DNA from: an uncultured Acetatifactor sp.
GTDB taxonomy: Bacteria > Bacillota > Clostridia > Lachnospirales > Lachnospiraceae
Reading direction: 5' to 3'
Assembly: GCA_910578815.1 (NCBI GenBank)
Contig: CAJTSE010000006.1
Location: forward strand, 78,559-142,558
DNA length: 64,000 nt
The notes beneath the pieces are model-generated. The model saw only the letters and a list, made by a program, of their open reading frames with translations. It ran no database searches and was not told the origin of the DNA. The position numbers and the translations under genes were made by a program. Shown in pieces: positions 7,636-15,719 of the stretch (positions are counted from its first letter, which is position 1; each line of letters begins with the position of its first letter).

Positions 7636-8382
7636 ATGATAAAGCGTAGAGACCTTCTAAAGATTTTGCCCATTATTTTTATAACATTATATCGAAGGTA
7701 TAATCTGTTATTATCAGGAATGGGAAGAACATTGCCGATTGCCGAATTATTTTTACAAAATATTTTTTCAGGAAATCCCTCCAGAAAAGAAACAAAAGTA
7801 GTCATGGTGCTGTTTGGCATGATGGAAATTGTGGTATTTAATCTGCTGTACGGCTCTCTGATTTATCGTGATCTATATGAAAGCAGTGCGTATATATTTG
7901 TAAGGCAAAAAAGCAGAAGACGGTGGTTTGCCGGGAAGTCGCTGGAACTTTTGGCATACAGCGCAGTTTATAATTTATTATTTATCGGAATCACTTTTGG
8001 TCTGTGTGTTTGGCGTTCCGATCAGAGATTGGATGCTGTGGCTGTCAAAATTGTGATACTGACGTATATTCTGGCTACGTTGTTTACATTTTGGACCACA
8101 CTGCTAATTAATTTGACGGCTATTTTGGCAGGAGCGGCAATGTCCTTTGTTATTAATTATGTTGTGCTATCGCTTTTGTCACTATTTGCGGTCGGGTTTG
8201 AGACAATATCTATTGTAAATAAATTTCCGCTTTTATTAAAATTAAATCCCGTTGCCAATGTAACGATCAACTGGAAATGTGATATGGAAAGCGCCGCGCT
8301 GTCGGTTATGTACTTTGTCGTACTATGTGTGTTGACCTGCATGGGCGGCAGTATGGTAATTGCGCATAAAGATATAGTCTGA
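7636..8382 (+). CDS. ABC transporter permease B, cassette 1
   Basis: A 248-residue protein starting at ATG 7636 with AGGGA seven bases upstream; an in-frame TTG at 7618 overlaps the previous gene. Six hydrophobic segments can be seen, the first around residues 5-15 and 55-75, the last just before the C-terminus (VLTCMGGSMVIAHKDIV). It matches the product at 14253 in layout: a YESSAYIFVRQKSRRRWF segment corresponds to TASIYVFSRYPRRVKWY, and both have a short cytoplasmic tail with AHKDIV or KNHELLV. It follows permease A closely and is presumed to dimerise with it. Confidence 0.75.
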   Translation: MIKRRDLLKILPIIFITLYRRYNLLLSGMGRTLPIAELFLQNIFSGNPSRKETKVVMVLFGMMEIVVFNLLYGSLIYRDLYESSAYIFVRQKSRRRWFAGKSLELLAYSAVYNLLFIGITFGLCVWRSDQRLDAVAVKIVILTYILATLFTFWTTLLINLTAILAGAAMSFVINYVVLSLLSLFAVGFETISIVNKFPLLLKLNPVANVTINWKCDMESAALSVMYFVVLCVLTCMGGSMVIAHKDIV

Positions 8383-8445
8383 AATGATAACTGTTTATGA
8401 AAATTTTGCCAATATAATCGAAAGCATAATGGACGGGAATATGTT

Positions 8446-9078
8446 ATGAAAATAGAAATAAGGGATTTGTGTAAAGAGTTCAAGAAAAACACAGTGCTTG
8501 ATCATGTGAATCTGCAAATGGAAGATGGAAAAATATATGGTATTGTGGGAAGAAACGGTTCTGGAAAGACAATGCTGTTCAGGTGTCTGGCCGGACTGGT
8601 CAAGCCAACTTCCGGGGAAATTATTTTTGATGGCAAGATACTATTTCGAGACATTTTTGCACCTCCGAATATGGGGGTTGTGATAGAAAATATGGGGCTG
8701 TACCCAGATTTTACGGGATTTGATAATTTGAAATATTTATCGAGGATTAAAAAAATAATATCCGACGAAGAAATACGGGCAGCGATTGCGCGAGTGGGGC
8801 TTAATCCTCAGGACAAACGTAAAATCAGGAAATATTCGTTGGGAATGCGGCAAAGAATTGTTTTGGCTCAAGCGTTTATGGAAAAACAGGACATTATAGT
8901 ACTGGACGAGCCTACAAACGGGTTGGATGAAGAAGGAATCAGGCTGATCCGCGGAATATTGAAAGAAGAGGCGGACCGGGGGGCGGTGGTCGTAATTGCC
9001 AGTCATAATAAGGAGGATATAGAATATTTATGCGACAAGGTATTCCACATGTCGAGGGGGTGTCTGGAGGAAGGGTGA
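8446..9078 (+). CDS. ABC transporter ATPase, cassette 1
   Basis: A 210-residue ATPase starting at ATG 8446. Walker A is GRNGSGKT (residues 35-42), the signature is SLGMRQR, Walker B is DIIVLDEPTNGLD, and the switch His lies in ASHNKED. The domain is complete but short, with little after the H-loop. It is about 55 percent similar by eye to the 15075 product. It energises the transporter formed with the two permeases. There is a 63-base gap from permease B, larger than in cassette 2, where the genes touch. Confidence 0.92.
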   Translation: MKIEIRDLCKEFKKNTVLDHVNLQMEDGKIYGIVGRNGSGKTMLFRCLAGLVKPTSGEIIFDGKILFRDIFAPPNMGVVIENMGLYPDFTGFDNLKYLSRIKKIISDEEIRAAIARVGLNPQDKRKIRKYSLGMRQRIVLAQAFMEKQDIIVLDEPTNGLDEEGIRLIRGILKEEADRGAVVVIASHNKEDIEYLCDKVFHMSRGCLEEG

Positions 9079-9130
9079 CTGCTTTTAAGACTGACAGGCA
9101 TATGTGCGGAAAATGTGAAGGAGTATGCAA

Positions 9131-9829
9131 ATGAAAAAGTTATGGTGCGTTACAATTTTTATACTAATAGCGGGTATCGGGACAGGATTTGCTTTCAGGA
9201 ATAACATGAGCGACTGCGGCATTAGTGGTATTAGGAAAATAGAAGACATCCAGGCGTTAAATTGTAATGTAAATCAAATATTTGAGGAAGAGGATGTAGA
9301 ACTGTTTATTGAAGATGGAAGAAAGCAATTTGATAATTTGCCGGAAACTGTGGAAATATATGTGGCCGTGCCAACAGGCATTATAAGACAGATTAACTTT
9401 ACGTTTTTTCAGGAAGTTAAAATTGCAAAGATCATTAAGGGTGAACTGGAAGAAGAGGAAACCATTGAAATAGTAACTCAGGGAGGTTTTTACGATCAAA
9501 AATATAAGTATCACGATTATTCAAATAACCGACCCTTGTACTTTGGAATGAAGAATATTCTGCTGCCGGAAAGCAAATATCTGATTTTTGTACAGCCGCT
9601 AAAGGTCAATGAATATACGGAAAGAAAAAGATATAATTTGGCTTCGCTTTTATTTGGCACATTTAATCTTTCCAGCGATTATTCCCAGCCCATAGATCAA
9701 CCGGCCAATGAAATACCTTATAATGAATACGTGGGCAGCGAATATTTGTGCGATACAAATAATACGTTGGAGCGATTATTAGAATTTAAGCACAATATAG
9801 TAGAGAGATATTTGCCGGAAACAGATTAA
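9131..9829 (+). CDS. Signal-anchored extracytoplasmic protein, cassette 1
   Basis: A 232-residue protein starting at ATG 9131 with AAGGAG at 9117-9122; an upstream ATG at 9125 is too close to the site. A single N-terminal hydrophobic segment (residues 5-22) should anchor or export it. The rest is extracytoplasmic, with VKIAKIIKGELEEEETIEIV and a later LPESKYLIFV. This alternation (V-x-V-IKG ... L-x-x-G-x-x-YLIF) resembles TIMP/netrin-like OB folds of bacteria; this is inference. It is a diverged paralog of the products at 12185 and 15716, sharing the same position after the ATPase. Function unknown. Confidence 0.7.
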   Translation: MKKLWCVTIFILIAGIGTGFAFRNNMSDCGISGIRKIEDIQALNCNVNQIFEEEDVELFIEDGRKQFDNLPETVEIYVAVPTGIIRQINFTFFQEVKIAKIIKGELEEEETIEIVTQGGFYDQKYKYHDYSNNRPLYFGMKNILLPESKYLIFVQPLKVNEYTERKRYNLASLLFGTFNLSSDYSQPIDQPANEIPYNEYVGSEYLCDTNNTLERLLEFKHNIVERYLPETD

Positions 9830-9853
9830 TCAAAATCCGGAGGGAAAATTATC

Positions 9854-9961
9854 ATGTTAAAGAAGAAAATGTTGTGTTTTACTATGTCCCTGTTGATGCT
9901 GACTGCTCTTTTCTGTATCGACATTTCTGTTCATGCCAATAGTGTATGGCTTGGGAAATGA
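9854..9961 (+). pseudogene. 35-codon signal-peptide remnant or leader ORF
   Basis: ATG 9854 has an excellent ribosome binding site (GGAGGGA at 9839-9845) and opens a frame that ends at TGA 9959-9961. It encodes a typical signal peptide (LKKKM, hydrophobic core, SVHA) followed by only seven residues, NSVWLGK. The position, after the accessory gene and before the lipoprotein, matches that of a secreted gene. The simplest reading is the decapitated start of another small secreted-protein gene. It could instead be a short leader peptide. Confidence 0.5.
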
Positions 9962-9969
9962 GGAAGGAT

Positions 9970-11160
9970 ATGGAGAGGAATAAAAAAGTAATGGCAACTT
10001 TAGTCAGATATTTACTTTTTACGGGCGTACTGCTGCTGGCAGGCTGCGGAGGGCAGGAGGCCGCCGGTGGGGCCGTGCGGCAAATAAACGATACTCCCAT
10101 TGATAGCTCTGCGGCAGTGGAAATTACGCTTCCTTCAGAAGCAGGGGCACAGGATGTGCTTTTGCGGGAATGTTTTTCCGGAAAAAAGGGCGGCAGCGAT
10201 GGCAGTACCTTTTATGAGGCAGACGTCTGCAGGCAGACGGAAGAGGGTTGTTTTTATACAGTGAGCCATGCAGAGGATATGGCACAGTACACTTTCCTGA
10301 ATCAGGTTTTTCGAGTTAATCCGGAAACAAAGGCTGAAGAAATGCTTTATGAAACAAGGGAAGCATATTGGCTGAATGAATTTGAGGCGGCGGGCGGTTT
10401 TTTGTACTGGGTGGAGTACATTTGGACGGAGGCAGAAGGGGAAATCACTGGGACATTGTACCGGATCATGCAGTATGAGCTTGCTACAGGGGAAGTAAAC
10501 TGTATTGCGGAAAGAAACGGCGAGGAAGTCTTTGAAATCTGTCTTGCCGCTGCCGATGATTATGTAACCTGGTATGATGATTTTGGGGACGGGAAGACGG
10601 AGGTTGTTATTTATGATGTAAAGACGGAGGAAGTTCATACTTTGCCGGGAGTGAAAAAATTTTCGGCCTATGCGAGGCTGGATATAGTAGACGGCGGGAT
10701 TACTTATTTCAGTGAGGATGAGGAAGGAAATATTTTTGTAAACCGATATGTTTTAGACAGCGGGAAGACGGGAGCTTTAATGCTGGGGAAAAGAAATGCG
10801 GCTGAGAAGCTGTCGGTTTGTTTTTCAACTGAAAAATACATGGGATGGCAGACAGACGGCGGCGTTGTGAGAGACGGTTATTTCTTTTATGACAGCGAGA
10901 GCGGTGCATTGTACAGCCTGCGCGGGAGTAAGGAGATAAATGTTTTTTCCGCCTGGCTTTCTGATAAGCTGTATCTTAACTGTCATGATTCGGAGGGCTA
11001 TACCCTTTATGTCTGTGATCTTTCCGAGGGCAGGATCTGGCAGGAGAAGCTGGAGGGTCATGGAATGCAGTTTCGTGAGTATGGCGATGGGCAGGTATAT
11101 CTGGAGGTCAGAACGGAGAATGAGGTGAAGCTGATGGAGATTGACGTTCCCGGCCGATGA
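9970..11160 (+). CDS. Lipoprotein with beta-propeller-like repeats
   Basis: A 396-residue protein. The chosen start is ATG 9970; ATGs at 9946, 9958 and 9991 are also in frame and none has a well-spaced ribosome binding site. The lipobox LLAGC is near residue 23, so it is probably a surface lipoprotein. The body repeats short beta-strand units with aromatic and Asp/Gly turns, such as GGFLYWVEYIW, DDYVTWYDDFGDGKTEVVIYD, GGITYFSEDEEGNIFVNRY and DGYFFYDSESGALYSL. This is the look of a WD40/YVTN-like or DUF5050-like propeller. It is the last gene of cassette 1 and has no counterpart in cassette 2. It may be a binding protein; no ligand can be named. Confidence 0.7.
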   Translation: MERNKKVMATLVRYLLFTGVLLLAGCGGQEAAGGAVRQINDTPIDSSAAVEITLPSEAGAQDVLLRECFSGKKGGSDGSTFYEADVCRQTEEGCFYTVSHAEDMAQYTFLNQVFRVNPETKAEEMLYETREAYWLNEFEAAGGFLYWVEYIWTEAEGEITGTLYRIMQYELATGEVNCIAERNGEEVFEICLAAADDYVTWYDDFGDGKTEVVIYDVKTEEVHTLPGVKKFSAYARLDIVDGGITYFSEDEEGNIFVNRYVLDSGKTGALMLGKRNAAEKLSVCFSTEKYMGWQTDGGVVRDGYFFYDSESGALYSLRGSKEINVFSAWLSDKLYLNCHDSEGYTLYVCDLSEGRIWQEKLEGHGMQFREYGDGQVYLEVRTENEVKLMEIDVPGR

Positions 11161-11164
11161 GTTA

Positions 11165-11288
11165 CTATTCCTCAAAGTCGGAAAAATTCTCTCTTTGCAA
11201 GGCGTTCCGGACGCTTTCGTGGTCTGCACCTGCTACTTGTAATAAATCCAGTATATCAAGCAAGAGTTTCCTCCGGTCTGCTTTTGAC
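11165..11288 (-). pseudogene. PIN-domain (VapC-like) gene fragment
   Basis: On the minus strand a frame from about 11288 to TAG at 11165-11167 encodes about 40 residues: KADRRKLLLDILDLLQVAG, a short linker, then NALQRENFSDFEE and a stop. A ...DFED or DFEE motif after an AL-x-R helix is characteristic of the central part of PIN-domain ribonucleases. The remainder on both sides is missing and upstream there is a stop. This is a relic of a toxin gene. The identification is based on short similarity only. Confidence 0.45.
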
Positions 11289-11339
11289 TAAGCATAACAG
11301 CAGAAATTATAAAGGTCAATAAAAAAGTTGAATAAAGAC

Positions 11340-11447
11340 GCAAATCTTCCTTGGGGAGTTTTTCAGTAGGTAAACGTCCTAACCATCTTAAGAAGCCTCG
11401 TTTCTGGGAAAACAGTGCCGGGCAGGGGGAATGCTGAATGCTTGACA
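11340..11447 (+). pseudogene. Degenerate duplicate of the spoIIE 3' end
   Basis: The bases around 11340-11402 match about 5898-5960 of the spoIIE-like gene (CAAATCTTCCTTGGGGAG versus AAATCTTCCTTTGGGAG, then TTTCAGTAGGTAAACGTCC versus TTTCAGCAGGTAAACGTCC). After an internal deletion, bases 11403-11447 match 6163-6201, including CTGGGAAAACAG, GCCGGGCAGGGGGAATGCT and TTGACA. The copy carries stop codons. It marks the junction between the two cassettes. Confidence 0.85.
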
Positions 11448-11470
11448 TAAAATGGATTATATGATAATAT
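11442..11470 (+). promoter_or_regulatory. Duplicated promoter for cassette 2
   Basis: TTGACA at 11442-11447 and TAATAT at 11465-11470 with a 17-base spacer. The -35 side is the duplicated spoIIE-tail promoter; the -10 side differs from that at 6219-6224. About 230 bases separate it from the first clear gene (11701); nothing convincing is coded in that leader. Confidence 0.65.
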
Positions 11471-11700
11471 AAAGCAGACATAAAAATATAGCAAATGATA
11501 AACAGTGAAATTAAGAATAACCGTAGCGCATTAACAAGTTCATATGTTTTGAAGTATATAGAGCCAAATTGGCGTAATTATCAAATAATTGGACGTCTAA
11601 AACATTGTGTGCTTAAAGAAGGAATTTTTTATGCTATGAAAAGGAAACGCATACTAGCAGCAAATGTCATTTGCAGGATAAAAAGGGAGGGAAATGAGCA

Positions 11701-12102
11701 ATGAAAAAAAACATTATTACAGGGATAGTAGTTTTGGCAATGTTTTATATGATGTCAATGTCAGCCCATGCAGTACAAGCCTTGTATTCTATACCAGCAA
11801 ATCAGGTGTGGACCGGAGGGATACCTATTGCTCGATCAGGCGAGGTTAATTATGTTACGGTTAGTCTTGCTTCCGTATATCCATTAAAGGGTATTGATAC
11901 TTTTAAGAAAGTGCAGGCCCGTTTGGTAAATTACGCGGGGGATTTAGTGTCTGCATCTGAAAGCGTAGTTTTAGAAGAAGGCAAAGGAGACAAAAATATT
12001 TATCTTAATAGTGACTATGCCTATTTTACTCTTGTGTATCTTGAGCTTAGAGGAAATTCAAATGCTGCAGCGGAAGCCGTTATTAACTATAACGGCAATT
12101 AA
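11701..12102 (+). CDS. Small secreted protein, cassette 2a
   Basis: A 133-residue protein starting at ATG 11701 with GGGAGG at 11686-11691. The signal peptide (KKN, hydrophobic core, SAHA) ends near residue 24. The mature part of about 110 residues is very similar to the 12987 product: SIPANQVWT, NYVTVSLASVYPL, QARLV and LRGNSNAAAEAVI-NYNGN. It contains no cysteines, which argues against a lantibiotic or disulfide bacteriocin. No known family is recognised. It is followed by an accessory gene, so one secreted-plus-accessory pair precedes the full cassette 2. Confidence 0.78.
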   Translation: MKKNIITGIVVLAMFYMMSMSAHAVQALYSIPANQVWTGGIPIARSGEVNYVTVSLASVYPLKGIDTFKKVQARLVNYAGDLVSASESVVLEEGKGDKNIYLNSDYAYFTLVYLELRGNSNAAAEAVINYNGN

Positions 12103-12184
12103 ATGGTTACTAAGATATGCTTGTTATTAGCAGCAGGTAGATTAAGCTGCAGTTAAAAATTGGGAAAAGACAGAGGGAGGATTT

Positions 12185-12847
12185 ATGCGAAGACATTTGC
12201 TGTGGGTTTTGCCCCTGTGCGCTTTCTTGGCGGCGATGGCATTTGGCATGATAAAAAGGCAGACATATAAGGATATATTTGAACAGGAAAATTATCTGGA
12301 CCAGCTTGCAGTGGCCGAGTTGCCGGAGGACTTTGTGGAAAGGCAATGTGCTATTCTGAGTGAAAAACTGCCCCAGGTCCCTATTATTTTGCGGGTGGAA
12401 GTAGAAGGTGGAATTGAGCATTTGTTTCATGTGGACAGACAGAAGATAATAATTCGAGAGGTTTATGCAGGAGACGGATTGGCGGCAGGGGAAGAGTATT
12501 ATCTTTTTTCCAGGTCCTGGAGCGTGTCATTAAATGGATACATTGACACACTGGAAAGAGGCTTTGTAAATATTTTAAAAGCTGGTGAGGAATATCTCAT
12601 TTTTGCATCGGAGGTGCTTCAGGATTTGAACGAAGATCTTCCGGCAATCAAGTTGTATGATGAATATCTTATCAATCCTGTGTTTTGTTATGAAGAATGT
12701 GAAAACGTAGTAGCGCCGTTGTTAGGAGACACATTAGCTGTTTCCTATAAAGATGTAAAAGATAATGAGTTTTTTTCAGCATCAGAGAAAGGAATTGAAA
12801 TGCTGAAAGAATTTAAGGGAAAAATGTTGTCGCTATATCCTAGGTAG
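12185..12847 (+). CDS. Signal-anchored extracytoplasmic protein, cassette 2a
   Basis: A 220-residue protein starting at ATG 12185 behind GGGAGG. It has one N-terminal membrane segment (LLWVLPLCAFLAAMAFGM) and an outside domain. It is closely related to the 15716 product: both share LPQVPIILRVE, IEHLFHV, RQKIIIREVYAG, GLAAGEEYYLF, YKDVKDNEFF and a C-terminal GKMLSLYPR or GKILSLYPR. The core I-I-REVYAG ... AGEEYLIF is TIMP/netrin-like by pattern; this is inference. No ABC genes lie directly beside it, so this may be a partial cassette copy left after recombination. Confidence 0.72.
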   Translation: MRRHLLWVLPLCAFLAAMAFGMIKRQTYKDIFEQENYLDQLAVAELPEDFVERQCAILSEKLPQVPIILRVEVEGGIEHLFHVDRQKIIIREVYAGDGLAAGEEYYLFSRSWSVSLNGYIDTLERGFVNILKAGEEYLIFASEVLQDLNEDLPAIKLYDEYLINPVFCYEECENVVAPLLGDTLAVSYKDVKDNEFFSASEKGIEMLKEFKGKMLSLYPR

Positions 12848-12986
12848 AAACATCAGGCTATGGTTGGATGCCCTGCAGAATTGATATTTGAAATTTTCTG
12901 AAACGGATTGCTGCATTAGCAAGGAGGGGTATTTCGTTTTTTATGTAACATATTTTTTATTATTATGATGAAACGAGGAAAAAAGG

Positions 12987-13388
12987 ATGAAGAAGAAAAT
13001 AACTACAATTATAATAACTTTTGCAATGTTTTGTGTGATGTCACTTTCGGCGTTTGCAGCAAAATCAACGTTTTCTATACCTGCAAATCAGGTATGGACT
13101 AACGCTGTAGCTGTAACACGAACGGGTAGTGTTAATTATGTTACAGTCAGCCTTGCTTCAGTATATCCGTTGGAAGGTACTGATAACTTTCATAAGATAC
13201 AGGCGCGCTTGGTAGACTATTATGGAAATGTAATATCTGACCCTGGGTGTGTGGTATTGGAAGAGGGAAAGGGAGATAAACAGATTAATCTTTTGAATAT
13301 ACATTTATCTTTAGATACGGTATATCTTCAATTTAGAGGAAATTCAAAGGCTGCAGCGGAAGCTGTTATAGAGTACAATGGTAATTAG
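12987..13388 (+). CDS. Small secreted protein, cassette 2b
   Basis: A 133-residue protein starting at ATG 12987 with GAGGAAAA upstream. It has a signal peptide ending in AFA (about residue 25) and a mature beta-rich domain nearly colinear with the 11701 product. It shares SIPANQVWT, GSVNYVTVSLASVYPL, ARLVDYYGNVIS and FRGNSKAAAEAVI-EYNGN. One cysteine is present in the middle. It ends 19 bases before the ABC permease start, whereas the 6271 gene is separated from its permease by a hairpin. Confidence 0.78.
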   Translation: MKKKITTIIITFAMFCVMSLSAFAAKSTFSIPANQVWTNAVAVTRTGSVNYVTVSLASVYPLEGTDNFHKIQARLVDYYGNVISDPGCVVLEEGKGDKQINLLNIHLSLDTVYLQFRGNSKAAAEAVIEYNGN

Positions 13389-13407
13389 CTCATTCAGGAG
13401 ATTTCAA

Positions 13408-14256
13408 ATGATAATAAAAGCCACAATGGCGCAGACAAAACTGATTTTGAAAAGGAAGGAAGCAATCTGCGTATTTTATGTTCTGTTCTTTATGGTGCTT
13501 GCAAACTTTATCGGCAATGTATTGGATTTTCAGGGATCATATGTTTCGAACATGTACCATCCCATGAGGCTGCTTTTAATAAGCTACGATATGACGGATT
13601 GGAATGCGGACGGTATACTGCTGCTAATTCAGGTGTATCCTCTTTTAGTGCCATGCGTGGCAGGCTTTTCTCTGGCCGGAGAGTACAGGCGTGGGACACA
13701 GGTATTTATGGTTTCCCGGCTGGGAAATCGTTCCTATTATGTAAGCAAATATCTGTCCGTGTTTTTAGCTACCATGATTATTTTTACGTTGCCCTTTTTA
13801 CTGGAGATTTTTTTAAACTGTGTATCTTTTCCTCTTTCGGCTACGGGGAATCTTGCTAATGAGCCTTATTACAGCTCTGAATACAGGAATGCAGTGGAGC
13901 ATTATTTTATGAAAGGGCTTTTTCTGCATTCCCCGTATTTATATGCCATAGCAGGGACGCTTCTTTTCGGAGCGGTGTCCGGGCTGTTTGGGGTCTTTAC
14001 GGCGGCGGTTTCCTCACTGATCCGGGTAAAATACACGGTATTTCTCTTTCTCCCGGTCTTTGTGGGCTTAAATCTGTCTTCGATTGTGGGAAGTAATCTT
14101 CCACGGGAGGCTCCCAGCATTTTGTGGTATGATTATCTTTTGCTTTTTAATGATCAGGAGAAAAGCCCGGTGATCCTGGCGACAGGTATGCTTGTACTGG
14201 TATTGTTCTCGGTGGCGGCTGCCTGTATAAGCGGAAAGAAGGATTGTCTGTCATGA
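13408..14256 (+). CDS. ABC transporter permease A, cassette 2
   Basis: A 282-residue membrane protein starting at ATG 13408 with CAGGAG seven bases upstream; an in-frame ATG at 13378 overlaps the previous gene. Six hydrophobic segments are visible, at about residues 15-35, 70-90, 110-132, 175-200, 210-228 and 252-272. It matches the 6756 product in topology and in a conserved YYVSKYLSVF segment after the second span. The start of permease B overlaps its stop as ATGA, so the two subunits are translationally coupled. GC content is higher than in cassette 1, indicating the two copies have diverged for some time. Confidence 0.78.
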   Translation: MIIKATMAQTKLILKRKEAICVFYVLFFMVLANFIGNVLDFQGSYVSNMYHPMRLLLISYDMTDWNADGILLLIQVYPLLVPCVAGFSLAGEYRRGTQVFMVSRLGNRSYYVSKYLSVFLATMIIFTLPFLLEIFLNCVSFPLSATGNLANEPYYSSEYRNAVEHYFMKGLFLHSPYLYAIAGTLLFGAVSGLFGVFTAAVSSLIRVKYTVFLFLPVFVGLNLSSIVGSNLPREAPSILWYDYLLLFNDQEKSPVILATGMLVLVLFSVAAACISGKKDCLS

Positions 14257-15074
14257 GGTATGGAAGGCTGATTTTAGCGGCGGTTGCAGGGGGCATTTAT
14301 CTGTCTTTGATGTATATCAATCCCTATGGCGGCGTGATTCCCCTTTCGGAAATGACGTTGCAGCTTAGCGGCTCCAGAGGAACTTTTGTATTGGGATTTT
14401 CGACTTCGGAGCTGATGTCCTTCAGTATGCGCTTGTTTCCTGCGTTTTTATTTGAGCTGTATGCAGGCATCCGTTTATATCGGCATTTCTGTACGGCAAG
14501 CATATATGTTTTCTCGCGCTATCCCCGCAGGGTAAAATGGTATTTACAGGAAGTTGGGCGTTTAGCAGGGGAAGTCTGTTTATTTCAGCTGTTTTTGCTT
14601 TTGTCAGCACTTTTGGTAACGGTTATCCGCTGGGAATTACAGGTGGATCAGGCGGGAATTGCTCTTTTGTTTTACCATTTTCTGATTCAGACCCTGTGGA
14701 TTTATATTATGGCTCTGGCAGTGAATTTGTGTGCTGTTTACCTGGGAAGCAGCGCCGCCTACGGAATTGTAATCTGTACACAAATGGTTTGTATTGTGCT
14801 GTTTTATCTGGCGGATCTGACAGCGAGAAATTCGGAAGGACTGTCCGTAAGCCGATTCCTGATCTGGAATCCCCTGACGCACCTTGTGCTTGGATGGCAC
14901 GGAAGCGGGATAAAGGCAGTGAACGGGGTGCTTGAACCGCAGTGGATGGGAGCAGACCTGAATCACTCTCTGTTCCTGTTTGTGATACTGGCAATCGTTT
15001 TTACAGCGGTGGGAGCGTGCATTATAAAGAATCATGAGCTGTTGGTCTCGGATTCGGAAAGGTCGGTGGCATAG
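14253..15074 (+). CDS. ABC transporter permease B, cassette 2
   Basis: A 273-residue membrane protein starting at ATG 14253, which overlaps the previous stop by four bases. Six hydrophobic segments are seen, from ILAAVAGGIYLSLMYI at the N-terminus to LFLFVILAIVFTAVGACI near the end. A basic loop, SRYPRRVKWYL, after the second span corresponds to RQKSRRRWF in cassette 1. It ends directly at the start codon of the ATPase gene. The pair of dissimilar permeases with a stand-alone ATPase is the LanFEG-like layout, but no similarity to LanE or LanG can be asserted by eye. Confidence 0.78.
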   Translation: MRYGRLILAAVAGGIYLSLMYINPYGGVIPLSEMTLQLSGSRGTFVLGFSTSELMSFSMRLFPAFLFELYAGIRLYRHFCTASIYVFSRYPRRVKWYLQEVGRLAGEVCLFQLFLLLSALLVTVIRWELQVDQAGIALLFYHFLIQTLWIYIMALAVNLCAVYLGSSAAYGIVICTQMVCIVLFYLADLTARNSEGLSVSRFLIWNPLTHLVLGWHGSGIKAVNGVLEPQWMGADLNHSLFLFVILAIVFTAVGACIIKNHELLVSDSERSVA

Positions 15075-15719
15075 ATGGAGCTGATCGCGGATCGTATTCA
15101 AAAGCAGATAAAGGGAAAGGTTATTCTTTCGGATGTGAATCTGCGCTTGAAGGGCGGAAAGATTTATGGCTTTGCAGGAAGGAACGGATCCGGAAAAACC
15201 ATGCTGTTTCGGGCATTGTCGGGATTAATGAGAATAGATTCCGGCAGTATTACGTTGGACGGGAAAATACTGCATAAGGATTTTTCCGTGCTGCCAGGCT
15301 TAGGGATTCTGCTGGAAAATGCAGGGCTGTATCCTGATCTCACAGGGGTTGGTAATCTTCTTTATCTTGCAAATCTGACAAAACGGATCGGGCGGGAAGA
15401 GGCGACAGAGGCCATTTCACGTGTGGGCCTGGATCCTGCGGATAAAAGAGTATATAAAAAGTATTCTCTGGGAATGAAGCAGCGTCTTGCAATCGCTCAG
15501 GCCATCATGGAAAAACCGGATGTGATCATGCTGGATGAGCCTACGAATTCCCTGGACGAAGCAGGAGTGGAGGAAATCAGAAAGGTAATTCTGGAAGAAA
15601 AGAAAAGGGGCGCGCTGATCCTGGTGGCAAGTCATAACAGGGAGGATATTCGGATTCTGGCTGACGAGCTGTATCGGGTGGAGGAAGGCCGGGTGGAAAA
15701 ACAGGGAGAGGATTTATGA
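15075..15719 (+). CDS. ABC transporter ATPase, cassette 2
   Basis: A 214-residue ATPase starting at ATG 15075, immediately after the permease stop. Walker A is GRNGSGKT (residues 35-42), the signature motif is SLGMKQR, Walker B is DVIMLDEPTNSLDE and the H-loop is VASHNRED. It is clearly paralogous to the cassette 1 ATPase over its whole length. It overlaps the next gene by four bases (ATGA). A complete core domain with no membrane span places it on the cytoplasmic face with the two permeases. Confidence 0.93.
   Translation: MELIADRIQKQIKGKVILSDVNLRLKGGKIYGFAGRNGSGKTMLFRALSGLMRIDSGSITLDGKILHKDFSVLPGLGILLENAGLYPDLTGVGNLLYLANLTKRIGREEATEAISRVGLDPADKRVYKKYSLGMKQRLAIAQAIMEKPDVIMLDEPTNSLDEAGVEEIRKVILEEKKRGALILVASHNREDIRILADELYRVEEGRVEKQGEDL

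Noticed and set aside
11495..11704. 69-codon frame upstream of the 11701 gene
   Set aside because: No ribosome binding site and no resemblance to any cassette protein; it lies in the leader of the duplicated promoter.
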